This document shows positions 1 to 6,546 of a stretch of DNA of 7,518 bases, piece by piece. The notes under the pieces were generated by a model, which was given only the letters and a program-made list of their open reading frames with translations, did no database searches and was not told the origin of the DNA. Numbering within the stretch: the first letter of the stretch is position 1; the number at the start of each line of letters is the position of its first letter. Where the stretch lies: the NCBI GenBank assembly GCA_005772945.1, contig SXIE01000240.1, forward strand, positions 1-7,518, in the 5' to 3' direction. The stretch comes from Pseudomonadota bacterium (GTDB lineage Bacteria > Myxococcota > UBA9042 > PHBI01). The position numbers were made by a program, and so were the translations under genes.

Positions 1-9
1 AGGCTTCAT
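1..9 (-). CDS. Start of an unseen leftward gene (Met-Lys-Pro only)
   Basis: Only the first three codons are inside the window: on the minus strand ATG at 9-7, then AAG and CCT. The call rests on the perfect Shine-Dalgarno GGAGGT (complement of 15-20), which sits five bases before the ATG, the best-placed ribosome site in this part of the window. A lysine at position 2 would suit a signal peptide, but three residues prove nothing. If real, the gene is divergent from the acetyltransferase gene at 123, and bases 10-122 are their shared upstream region. The product cannot be named. Confidence 0.5.
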
Positions 10-122
10 GCGACACCTCCAACACCGACCGGAACGCCCGGTCGGGTGCCAGAGGATCACAGCGGGGAACCGCTGTCGATCGACGCAGCGAGCAATGGCG
101 GCTCCCCCGCGCGTCTCGCTTC
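10..122. promoter_or_regulatory. Divergent spacer with three inverted repeats
   Basis: The spacer holds three symmetric elements. First, 8-base arms CCGACCGG (25-32) and CCGGTCGG (38-45) enclose a 5-base loop. Second, 7-base arms ACAGCGG (59-65) and CCGCTGT (70-76) enclose GGAA, a GNRA-type tetraloop if transcribed rightward. Third, GTCGATCGAC (75-84) is a perfect 10-base palindrome that shares two bases with the second element. All three plus-strand frames run open from the left edge into the next gene, but their third positions are less GC-rich than in the genes, so I read this as non-coding. I see no convincing -35/-10 pair. The repeats could be operator sites or 5' leader hairpins. Confidence 0.4.
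15..20 (-). promoter_or_regulatory. Shine-Dalgarno for the leftward gene starting at base 9
   Basis: The plus strand reads ACCTCC, so the minus strand carries GGAGGT, followed by GTCGC and then ATG. Sequence and spacing (5 bases) are ideal. It is the main reason for proposing a gene start at base 9. Confidence 0.5.
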
Positions 123-836
123 ATGATCGGCGTCCTAGGCGTACGCCCAGGCGACGCCGTCATGGTCCACGCGTCGCTGAGGCGAATCGGGCCTGTCGCC
201 GGCGGGGCCGACGGTATCATCGACGCGCTCGACCTCGCCGTCGGGGAGCGCGGGACATTGGTCATGCTGCTCGGGGCCGAGGCCGGGGTGGTCTTCGACG
301 CCCTCGCGAGCCCCGCGAGCGCCGAGGTCGGCGCGCTCGCCGAAGTCTTCCGCGAGCGACAAGGAACGCTGGTCACCACCAACCCCGAGGGGCGCTTCGC
401 GGCCAGGGGAGTCGCGGCCGAGGAGGTCGTGCGCGACCAGCCCTGGGACGACTACTTCGGGCCGGGCTCGCCGCTCGAGTGGCTGATCGAGCGCAACGGT
501 CGCGTGCTCCGGCTCGGCGCGAATGACGACACGACGACGCTCATGCACTACGCAGAGTACCTGGTGCCACTCCCCGAGAAGCGGAGGGTGACGCGTGCGC
601 GCGAGGTCCTGATCGACGGCCGCGTCGAACGACGGCTGGTCCGCTGCCTCGACGACGAGAACGGCATCGTCGACTGGGACGGCGAGGACTACTTCGCGCT
701 CGCGCTGCGAGCCTATCGGGCGGCCGGGCGGACGCGCCGCGGCCCGTTCGGGCGCGCCGAGGCCGAGGTCCTCGAGGCAGCCGACGTGGTGGCCTTCGCG
801 GTCGATTGGATGTCGACCCACCTCTCTGCGACGTGA
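123..836 (+). CDS. AAC(3)-family aminoglycoside N-acetyltransferase-like protein
   Basis: This 237-residue protein resembles the AAC(3) family, which transfers acetyl from acetyl-CoA to the 3-amino group of aminoglycosides in the cytoplasm. Visible signatures are GVRPGDAVMVHASLR (residues 6-20), then GGADGIIDAL, GTLVMLLGAE, FAARG, DDYFGPGSPLE, and the core LGANDDTTTLMHYAEY, whose His142 matches the conserved family histidine. It ends in an AADVVAFAVDWM helix. The region after GTLVM is shorter than in clinical AAC(3)-II/III/IV enzymes and looks like the branch seen in environmental bacteria. The start is doubtful: ATG at 123 has no Shine-Dalgarno, and the homology begins only about five residues in, where relatives usually have another 10-20 residues. 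The frame is open to the left edge but offers no ATG, GTG or TTG. A truncated N-terminus, a frameshift or leaderless translation would explain this. The true substrate may not be an antibiotic. The family call is firm. Confidence 0.88.
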   Translation: MIGVLGVRPGDAVMVHASLRRIGPVAGGADGIIDALDLAVGERGTLVMLLGAEAGVVFDALASPASAEVGALAEVFRERQGTLVTTNPEGRFAARGVAAEEVVRDQPWDDYFGPGSPLEWLIERNGRVLRLGANDDTTTLMHYAEYLVPLPEKRRVTRAREVLIDGRVERRLVRCLDDENGIVDWDGEDYFALALRAYRAAGRTRRGPFGRAEAEVLEAADVVAFAVDWMSTHLSAT

Positions 837-861
837 GCCGAGACGCGCCGCGAGCACTCGA

Positions 862-1555
862 TCAGCGCCGTCCAGGGTGCAACACGTCCGGCCGCAGGTG
901 CTGCGGCACGATGACCGTGGTGGCCGGAGCACACGCGCGGACCTCGTCGACGAAGCGCTCGAGGCTCGCGCGCGCGCCCGGCGAGATGTCCATTTGCCGC
1001 GGGCCAAGCGGTGCCGCCCTCGGCGTACGCGGACGCAGGCAGCGGGAGGCTGACGTGCGCCGGGATCTCGGCGGCGGGCTGGCCGGTGAGCGAATGAAGG
1101 CCGCGCAAGACGCGCACGGTGAACGGGCCGACCGTGACGACCTCGCCGACCTGGACCGCGCGGATATACGATTCGGGGATCCCCGCGGCGGCCAGAACAT
1201 GGCGGGTGCTGGCGGTTCCAACGACGAGCGCCTTGGTGCGAGCGGCGATGGTGGGAACGTCGAGCAGGTGGTCATAGTGCGAGTGGCTGACGAGGATGAG
1301 GTCCGCGCGCGGCGGGGCGTGCGCGTCGATCGCGGCGAGGTCGGGGACGAGCGGCGTCTCGAGGTCGTCGCCCACGTTGCGCCGCGAGACATAGGGATCG
1401 ATGAGGAGGGTGTGGCCGCCGGCGTCGAGGCGCCAGCCCGCGACCCCGAGGTAGGTCAGGACCGGGCCGACCGCGGGATGCGGGGCGGTCGCGCAGCTCG
1501 CGGCGAGGCAGGCGGCCAGAGCGGCGCGGACGAAGGCGGTGAGGTCGTGGTGCAT
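862..1555 (-). pseudogene. Broken metallo-beta-lactamase-fold hydrolase lipoprotein
   Basis: Reading leftward from ATG at 1555, residues 1-182 look like the N-terminal part of an MBL-fold metal-dependent hydrolase of the UlaG-like type. There is a hydrophobic leader with a weak lipobox (LAASC, Cys21), then YLGVAGWRLDAGGHTLLIDPY (residues 35-55), the metal-binding HSHYDH (91-96), and GLHSLTGQ. After YAEGGT (to Thr182, base 1010) the frame loses family character. It resumes one base later in another frame (bases 1008-862) as 48 residues beginning LGPRQMDISPG and ending before TGA. From memory, relatives have roughly 70 more residues between these blocks, including later metal ligands. A deletion with frameshift is therefore likely, giving an inactive remnant. 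The start has only a weak AGGA upstream, and the stop lies 25 bases from the convergent acetyltransferase gene. An assembly error is possible. Confidence 0.75.
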
Positions 1556-1654
1556 GGCGGCCGCAATCCTGGTCGTTCCGACGGGTTCTCGCACACAGGC
1601 GCGCCTTGACGTGAGGTGCGCGAACCGAAACAATCGCGCGCTCTGGAGGTCGCG
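1556..1654. promoter_or_regulatory. Divergent spacer with a possible promoter for the phosphoesterase
   Basis: On the plus strand TTGACG (1606-1611) is followed, after 17 bases, by AACAAT (1629-1634), matching the sigma70 consensus at 5/6 and 4/6 positions. Transcription would begin about 1640, only a few bases before the Shine-Dalgarno at 1645. No comparable pair is visible for the leftward MBL remnant. In such GC-rich DNA this match is suggestive only. Confidence 0.3.
1645..1649 (+). promoter_or_regulatory. Shine-Dalgarno that fixes the phosphoesterase start at 1655
   Basis: GGAGG ends five bases before ATG at 1655. A GTG at 1616 in the same frame would add 13 residues but has no such site. 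ATG 1655 also places the lipobox cysteine at residue 20, as expected for a lipoprotein. Confidence 0.7.
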
Positions 1655-3814
1655 ATGGACGTGCACGTGGTGGGGCTCGCAGGCCTCGTGTCGATGTGGG
1701 GCCTCGCCGGGTGCGGGTTCGAGCGGGGGGCGAGCGACGCGGCGACCTCCCCAACGGCCGAGGTCGCGGTCGATTCCATGGACGAGGTCGAGGTCGAGGT
1801 CGAGTCCGAGGTCGAGGTCGCGGTCGATTCCATGGACGAGGTCGACTCCGAGGTCGACTCCGAGGTCGAGGCCGAGGTCGAGGCCGACACCGGGTGGCCC
1901 GAGGTCACCTTCGCGGACCCGCTTCCGAACGCCCCCGAGTTCGATCCGCTCTACGACGACGTCGGTGATCAGGTCGTCACGACGCTCACGGAGACCTACA
2001 AGCCACGCGTTGGCTTCGTCCGCGTACAGGACGCCTCGGGCGCCTTCCGCATCCCGCTCGAAGAGGTCGGCCGCCTCGTACCGCAGCCCGGCGAGCCGCA
2101 CCTGCTCCGGCACCAGCTCGCCTTCGACGCCGCCCACGAGGCGCCCGCGCTGGCCCTCTCCGCGGGCGCGCTCCCCGCGGGCACCCACTCGGCCTTCTAC
2201 GGCGCCGTCATCGCGGACCCCCAGCTCGTCGACAGCGACAGCCCCGCGCAGGTCGCCAAGAACGCCGTCATCAAGCTCGGGGACCTCTCGCTGCCCGCTT
2301 ACACCCCCGAGGGCGAGTGGGCGCCGGTGCTCAACGACGCGATGATCCGTAGCCTCTCGCGGTTCTCGTCGCCGCGCGCGTTCGAGACCGTCATGGTCTG
2401 CGGCGACCTCGTCGAGAACACCCAGAAGAACGAGCTCGGCTGGCTCCACGCGCTCCTCGTCGGAGGCCCGCTGACCCCCGATTCAGGCGCCCGCGACGAC
2501 GTCGTGCCCGGACCCGGCAACGACGCCTACGATCCGTTCGTGGCCGGTGGACTGCCCGCCGACGTTCCGTGGGTCGCGGCCGTCGGCAACCACGATCTCC
2601 TCCTCAACGGCAACTTCCCGGTCGGCCTCATGAGCGCCATCTTCGCCGAGCCGACGTACGTCACCAAGCTCGCCGAGGTCCTTGCCCCGCTCGAGCTGAC
2701 CCCCCCCGGCGACCCGCTCGGGGCGCTGCACCCGGCCCTCTTCCCGACGTTCATGCGCGCCGCGTTCCGCGTCGATCCCGATGACTTCCATCCGCTCCAA
2801 TATCCGACGCCGGACGAGCTCCTCGCGCTCGCGCCCGGCATCACCCCGCCCGATCCCGGCCGCGAGATGCTCGGCCTCTGCGGCTTCATCCGCGCGCACC
2901 GCGCCCTGCCCGGCTTGCCCGCGGGCCACGGCTTCACCGAGGAGGACGCCGAGGACTGCACCGGCTGGTACGCCTACGACATCCCGCAGAAGCCGCTCCG
3001 CGTCCTCGCGCTCAACCTCGGGCCCGTCGAAGGCTACGCGCAAGGGATCCTCGGACACCCCGCGGACCCGAGCAAGGTCGGCGATCCGCGCTTCGATCAG
3101 ATCGCGTTCCTCGAGGCCGAGCTCGCGCGCGCCGAAACCGACGGCGTCGGCCTCTTCGTCATCAGCCATCAGCGCTCGGGCGACCTCGTCACGACCGCGC
3201 TGCTCCTCAACATCGCGCCGTTCTTCGGCGACGCGCCCGAGCTCGAGGCGCTCCTCGAACGGGAGATCCGCGACCCCGCCGACGCGCTCGACACCGCGGC
3301 CTTTCGCAAGCTCCTGGCCGCCTCGCCGAACGTCCTCGCGCACTTCGCCGGCCACACGCATCGCCACGGGATCCTCGCGATCTGCGCCGACGGCACCGCG
3401 CGCAGCGCCGACGAGGGCGCCTGCCCGCGCCCTGCCACGGGCGACGCCACCGGCTACTGGGAGGTCACGACCGGCAGCGGCATCAACTGGCCGCACCAGA
3501 GCCGCATCATCGAACTCGTGCAGGTCGCCGGCCGGCTCGGCGCGTTTTACTCGACCACCGTCGACGCGCGGATCCCGCGCGGCAGCCTCGCCGAGCGCGG
3601 CGCCTTCGTCGCCATCGCCGGCGACCAGCTCGGGGTCGGCAGCTGGGGCGGCGGCGCCGGACGGCGCGAGGACCGCAACGTGCTCTTGCCCGTGATGCTC
3701 CCGGAGGCGCTTGCGACGCGGCTCGGCGCGATGGAGCTCCCGACAACCCTGGCGTCCGAGACGACGCTCCTCGAAGCGCGCCCGGCCCTGCCGCCGCTGC
3801 CGGTCCAACCCTGA
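1655..3814 (+). CDS. Calcineurin-like metallophosphoesterase lipoprotein with acidic stalk
   Basis: This 719-residue protein is probably an envelope-anchored phosphoesterase. Residues 1-20 form a lipoprotein signal ending in a perfect LAGC lipobox (Cys20), though the n-region lacks Lys/Arg. Residues 35-78 are an acidic Glu/Asp/Val stalk built on a DNA repeat. The catalytic domain shows the binuclear-metal motifs in order: ADPQLVD (Asp188), CGDLVEN (Asp251), GNHD (312-314), SHQ (His505) and GHTH (567-569). The usual first motif D-x-H reads D-P-Q here, and a long insertion lies between GNHD and SHQ. The DPQLVDSDSPAQ stretch recalls the actinobacterial PPA1498-type branch, though I could not confirm this. 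The preferred start has a strong GGAGG; a GTG at 1616 is the alternative and would add positive charges. The substrate is unknown; nucleotides, phosphodiesters or phospholipids are all possible. The GST-like gene follows 56 bases downstream and is likely co-transcribed. Confidence 0.88.
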   Translation: MDVHVVGLAGLVSMWGLAGCGFERGASDAATSPTAEVAVDSMDEVEVEVESEVEVAVDSMDEVDSEVDSEVEAEVEADTGWPEVTFADPLPNAPEFDPLYDDVGDQVVTTLTETYKPRVGFVRVQDASGAFRIPLEEVGRLVPQPGEPHLLRHQLAFDAAHEAPALALSAGALPAGTHSAFYGAVIADPQLVDSDSPAQVAKNAVIKLGDLSLPAYTPEGEWAPVLNDAMIRSLSRFSSPRAFETVMVCGDLVENTQKNELGWLHALLVGGPLTPDSGARDDVVPGPGNDAYDPFVAGGLPADVPWVAAVGNHDLLLNGNFPVGLMSAIFAEPTYVTKLAEVLAPLELTPPGDPLGALHPALFPTFMRAAFRVDPDDFHPLQYPTPDELLALAPGITPPDPGREMLGLCGFIRAHRALPGLPAGHGFTEEDAEDCTGWYAYDIPQKPLRVLALNLGPVEGYAQGILGHPADPSKVGDPRFDQIAFLEAELARAETDGVGLFVISHQRSGDLVTTALLLNIAPFFGDAPELEALLEREIRDPADALDTAAFRKLLAASPNVLAHFAGHTHRHGILAICADGTARSADEGACPRPATGDATGYWEVTTGSGINWPHQSRIIELVQVAGRLGAFYSTTVDARIPRGSLAERGAFVAIAGDQLGVGSWGGGAGRREDRNVLLPVMLPEALATRLGAMELPTTLASETTLLEARPALPPLPVQP
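1760..1884 (+). repeat. GAGGTC-based low-complexity repeat inside the phosphoesterase gene
   Basis: The stretch consists mostly of GAGGTC hexamers (Glu-Val) with GACTCC and GAGGCC variants. On top of this is a 54-base (18-codon) period: 32 bases at 1760-1791 recur exactly at 1814-1845, encoding EVAVDSMDEV twice. Everything stays in frame, so gains or losses of hexamers would only lengthen or shorten the acidic stalk behind the lipid anchor. Confidence 0.85.
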
Positions 3815-3870
3815 GGCCACGAACAAGCCGCGAGTCGGAACCCGCGAGCGCGACCCGAGGAGAACCCACC

Positions 3871-4647
3871 ATGCCGACCGAGAATACGCTCGTCACGATC
3901 GCCTTCAGCCACTACTGCGAGAAGGCCCGCTGGGCGCTGGATCTCGCCGGGATCCCGTACCGCGAGGACAAGCACCTGCCGCTCATGCACCTCGCGTTCA
4001 CCAGGCCGCGCGGGGGGCGCTCGACGCCGCTCTTGGCGCTGACCGACGGCACGGTCCTCACGGACTCGACCGACATCCTCGACTGGGTGGACGCCGCGAG
4101 CACGGCGAACGGCGCTTCGCCGATCTGGCCGACGGACCGCGAGACCGCCGCCACCGCGCGCACCGTCGAGACCCAGCTCGACGAACGCTTTGGACCGCAC
4201 GCCCGCCGCCTCGGGTATTGGCACCTGCTCGGCGCACCGCCGCAGCTTCTCCTCGACTTCGCGAGGGTCGCGCCGCGCGCCGAGCAGATGGTGCTGCGCG
4301 TCTTTCGCCCGCTGGTGGTCGCTTTCATCAGGCGCAGCCTGAAGATCGACGAGGCGGGCGCGCGACGCTCGGAGTCGATCGTGCGCGAGACCTTCGCGGC
4401 GATGTCGGACCGCCTTGCGAGGGGCGCCGGCTACCTCGTTGGCACGCATTTCTCGGCGGCGGATCTGACCTTCGCGTCGCTCGCCGCGCCGCTCATCTTC
4501 CCGGACCACCACCCGATTTCTTGGCCGTCGCTCGACCGCATTCCGCCCGCGATGCGCACGCTCGTCGAGGAGCTGCGCGCAACCCCGGCCGGTCGTCACG
4601 TGCAACGGATGTACGCCGAGCACCGGCCGCCCCACCCGCTCTCGTGA
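3871..4647 (+). CDS. Glutathione S-transferase-like protein
   Basis: This 258-residue protein has a thioredoxin-like N-terminal domain and an all-helical C-terminal domain, the cytosolic GST layout. The N-terminal domain contains SHYCEKARWALDLAGIPY (residues 13-30), where Cys16 and the preceding Ser are the likely glutathione-site residues. The STPLL cis-proline segment and DSTDILDWVD, which correspond to the glutathione-gripping loop, follow. The C-terminal domain ends in YLVGTHFSAADLTFASLAAP, the usual GST hydrophobic-core motif. Such proteins conjugate or reduce with glutathione; the substrate cannot be told here. The length is somewhat above the usual 200-230, with extra sequence in the helical domain. 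GAGGAG at 3857-3862 lies eight bases before the ATG and fixes the start. It follows the phosphoesterase gene on the same strand and converges with a gamma-glutamyltransferase gene, another glutathione enzyme. Confidence 0.88.
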   Translation: MPTENTLVTIAFSHYCEKARWALDLAGIPYREDKHLPLMHLAFTRPRGGRSTPLLALTDGTVLTDSTDILDWVDAASTANGASPIWPTDRETAATARTVETQLDERFGPHARRLGYWHLLGAPPQLLLDFARVAPRAEQMVLRVFRPLVVAFIRRSLKIDEAGARRSESIVRETFAAMSDRLARGAGYLVGTHFSAADLTFASLAAPLIFPDHHPISWPSLDRIPPAMRTLVEELRATPAGRHVQRMYAEHRPPHPLS

Positions 4648-4675
4648 CCCTCACGGCCCGCCAACCCAAGGGCGC

Positions 4676-6415
4676 TCAGAACCCGCTCGCGCTCCCCTCG
4701 CCGCGCGGATCGGCGGCCCCCTCGAGCACCCCGTCGGCCCGGCGCACGATCACCATCGCGTTGCCCATACCGCCGATGTCCTTCACCGCGTGCCCGAGCT
4801 TCGCGAGCGCCGCGCGCGTCTCCGGCGCCAGCGCGAACGGCTCGGCCTCGAGCTGATCCGGGTACCATTGATGATGCACGCGCGGCGCGCTCACCGCCTG
4901 CGACGCATTCATCCCGTCGTCGACGACCCGCAGGATGCACTGCAGCGTGGTCGAGATGATGCGCGATCCCCCCGGGCTCCCGAACGCCCCCACCACGCGC
5001 CCGCCCTCGAGCATGAGCGTCGGCGTCATGCTCGACAGCGGACGCTTGCCGGGCGCCACTGCGTTCGCTGCATCACCGATGAGCCCGAACGCATTCGGCA
5101 CCCCGGGCGCCGCCGCAAAGTCATCCATCTCGTCGTTGAGCACGACGCCGGTCGACCCCGCGATCCGCCCGTTTCCAAAGCGCAAATTGATGGTCTGCGT
5201 CATGGCGACGCCATCGCCCTCGGCCGTCACGATCGCGAAGTGCGTCGTATTCGGACGGTCGGGCGCCTTGACCTTCACGAGCCCGATCGTCTTCGCGGAC
5301 GTGGCGCGCTTGGCCGCCGTGACCTCGCGCGCGAGACGGTCGATGACCGGCGTGCCGATGAAGCGCGCGCGGTCGACCGTCGCGAAGTCCGGATCGGCGA
5401 GCCCGCTCGCGCGCAGCGCAAACGCGCGCTTCATGACCTCGGCGAGGCGATGCAGCATGGTGACGCCGTTCCAGGGCGCGGGTGGGAAGCGCTCGAGCAC
5501 CGCCAGCATCTCGACGACGAGCAGGCCGCCCGAGCTGGGCGGACCCATGCTGACCAAGTCATGCCCGCGATACCGCCCGAGCACCGGCGGGCGCTCCTTC
5601 GGCGCGTACGTCGCAAGGTCTTCGGCGCTCCAGATCCCGCCGTCGGCGCGCACGGCACGCACCAGCTCGGCCGCGGTCGTGCCGGTGTAGAAATCCTCGC
5701 CGTGGGTCGCGGCGATGCGCTCGAGGGTTCCGGCCAGGTCCGCCTGAACGATGCGCTCGCCCGCCTCGACCGCCCTCCCCCGCCCGAGCCCGAAGACCCG
5801 CTGCGCCGCCGCGTTCATGCGCCCGAAGCCATCGGCGCTGGCCTGCGCCAGGCGCTCGCTGGCCTGAAAACCGTCGCGCGCCAGCGTGAGCGCGGGCTGG
5901 ACCACCTGGGCCCAGCCGAGCTTGCCGTAGCGCGCGTGGAGGACCGCGAGCCCGCGAACCAGCCCGGGGATCGCCGCTGCGCGCGGCCCGGAGGTGCTCT
6001 CGCCGTCCACGACCTTGCCGTTCACCAGAAACATGTCCGCCGTCGCGGCCGCCGGCGCCGCCTCGCGCATGTCCCAGGTCGTCGTCACGTCGCCGCGATG
6101 GACCACCGCGAACCCGCCGCCGCCAAGCCCCGACGACCACGGCTCGACCACCGACAACGCGAGCGACACGGCCACCGCGGCGTCGACGGCGTTGCCACCC
6201 GCATGCAGGATCTGGATCCCCGCGGCCGTCGCCAGCGGATGCGCCGTGACCACCATCGCGTGCTCGCCGCGCGCCGGCTGCGGCCACGCCGCGCGAGCCC
6301 CGGAGGGCGTCGCAAGCACCAGCGCGAGCGCCACGACGCGCGCCACGACGCGCGACTGCCGCGCGCGTCCCGGACCGATCGACAGCGAAGGATTGGAGAC
6401 GTCAACACGCGCCAT
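4676..6415 (-). CDS. ggt: Gamma-glutamyltransferase (glutathione hydrolase) precursor
   Basis: This 579-residue protein is a full-length GGT, an N-terminal nucleophile enzyme that removes or transfers the gamma-glutamyl group of glutathione, normally in the periplasm. Residues 1-42 look like a signal sequence with a long basic n-region, a hydrophobic core VVALALVLA and an ARA|A cleavage site. Family landmarks are LHAGGNAVDAAVA, SGLGGGGF, DMREAAP (Arg117, matching E. coli Arg114), PSSGG, and the self-cleavage site PNTTHF with nucleophile Thr390. RPLSSMTPT (Ser461-Ser462), GSPGGSRI and a C-terminal GAADPRGEG follow. Processing at Thr390 should give large (about 43-389) and small (390-579) subunits. 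All catalytic residues I can check are present, so it should be active. The ATG at 6415 is chosen for its GGAGG; a GTG at 6451 would add 12 residues. It is convergent with the GST-like gene (28-base gap, no evident terminator). Confidence 0.95.
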   Translation of the reverse strand: MARVDVSNPSLSIGPGRARQSRVVARVVALALVLATPSGARAAWPQPARGEHAMVVTAHPLATAAGIQILHAGGNAVDAAVAVSLALSVVEPWSSGLGGGGFAVVHRGDVTTTWDMREAAPAAATADMFLVNGKVVDGESTSGPRAAAIPGLVRGLAVLHARYGKLGWAQVVQPALTLARDGFQASERLAQASADGFGRMNAAAQRVFGLGRGRAVEAGERIVQADLAGTLERIAATHGEDFYTGTTAAELVRAVRADGGIWSAEDLATYAPKERPPVLGRYRGHDLVSMGPPSSGGLLVVEMLAVLERFPPAPWNGVTMLHRLAEVMKRAFALRASGLADPDFATVDRARFIGTPVIDRLAREVTAAKRATSAKTIGLVKVKAPDRPNTTHFAIVTAEGDGVAMTQTINLRFGNGRIAGSTGVVLNDEMDDFAAAPGVPNAFGLIGDAANAVAPGKRPLSSMTPTLMLEGGRVVGAFGSPGGSRIISTTLQCILRVVDDGMNASQAVSAPRVHHQWYPDQLEAEPFALAPETRAALAKLGHAVKDIGGMGNAMVIVRRADGVLEGAADPRGEGSASGF

Positions 6416-6424
6416 GGCGAAGGT

Positions 6425-6429
6425 CCTCC
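6425..6429 (-). promoter_or_regulatory. Shine-Dalgarno for the gamma-glutamyltransferase
   Basis: The minus strand reads GGAGG, nine bases before the ATG at 6415. It supports that start over the in-frame GTG at 6451. Confidence 0.65.
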
Positions 6430-6439
6430 GGGGTCCGCG

Positions 6440-6456
6440 CGACGGTGGCACCGTCG
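6440..6456. promoter_or_regulatory. 17-base palindrome, candidate operator
   Basis: CGACGGTG (6440-6447) and CACCGTCG (6449-6456) are perfect reverse complements around a single central base. The element lies between the gamma-glutamyltransferase ribosome site and the -35 of the rightward promoter (7 bases away). A dimeric regulator bound here could affect both genes. It could also be a hairpin in the gamma-glutamyltransferase leader, but a one-base loop makes that less likely. Confidence 0.45.
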
Positions 6457-6463
6457 GGATTGC

Positions 6464-6491
6464 TTTACAACCCTCCCCACCGCCCTATATT
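6464..6491 (+). promoter_or_regulatory. Sigma70-like promoter for the PHA_gran_rgn-type gene
   Basis: TTTACA (6464-6469) and TATATT (6486-6491) are 16 bases apart, each one mismatch from the TTGACA/TATAAT consensus. They form an AT-rich island in very GC-rich surroundings. Transcription would begin near 6498, leaving a leader of about 50 bases before ATG 6547. Confidence 0.6.
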
Positions 6492-6546
6492 CGGCCGCCA
6501 AGGCGCGGGGCACAGCGCGGCGCGTTCAGGGGCGAGGCTCGGCACG

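Noticed and set aside
1..126. Possible end of an upstream rightward gene in frame 1, giving an ATGA overlap (stop 124-126, start 123-125)
   Set aside because: Third-position GC in this frame is well below that of the genes, and the translated end is featureless. The leftward gene start at base 9 explains the region better.
8..526. 172-residue plus-strand frame starting at base 8
   Set aside because: It is Arg-rich and out of frame with the acetyltransferase, whose frame carries the conserved motifs.
837..861. Terminator between the acetyltransferase and the MBL remnant
   Set aside because: The gap is only 25 bases and shows no clear hairpin or T-run.
1616..1618. GTG start for the phosphoesterase
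   Set aside because: It has no Shine-Dalgarno at proper distance, and the ATG at 1655 has an ideal one and sets the lipobox at residue 20. The extra positive charges it would add keep it as a minor alternative.
713..2449. Single 578-residue minus-strand frame
   Set aside because: Only the part from the ATG at 1555 to about 1010 looks like protein (MBL fold). The portion above 1555 is antisense to the phosphoesterase stalk, and the portion below 1010 follows the frameshift and is antisense to the acetyltransferase.
2483..3826. 447-residue minus-strand frame
   Set aside because: It is antisense to the phosphoesterase catalytic domain, with low-complexity composition and no motif.
3547..4635. 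362-residue minus-strand frame
   Set aside because: It is antisense to the end of the phosphoesterase and the GST-like gene, both of which show clear family motifs.
4648..4675. Terminator between the GST-like gene and the gamma-glutamyltransferase gene
   Set aside because: No stable stem-loop followed by a T-run is visible on either strand.
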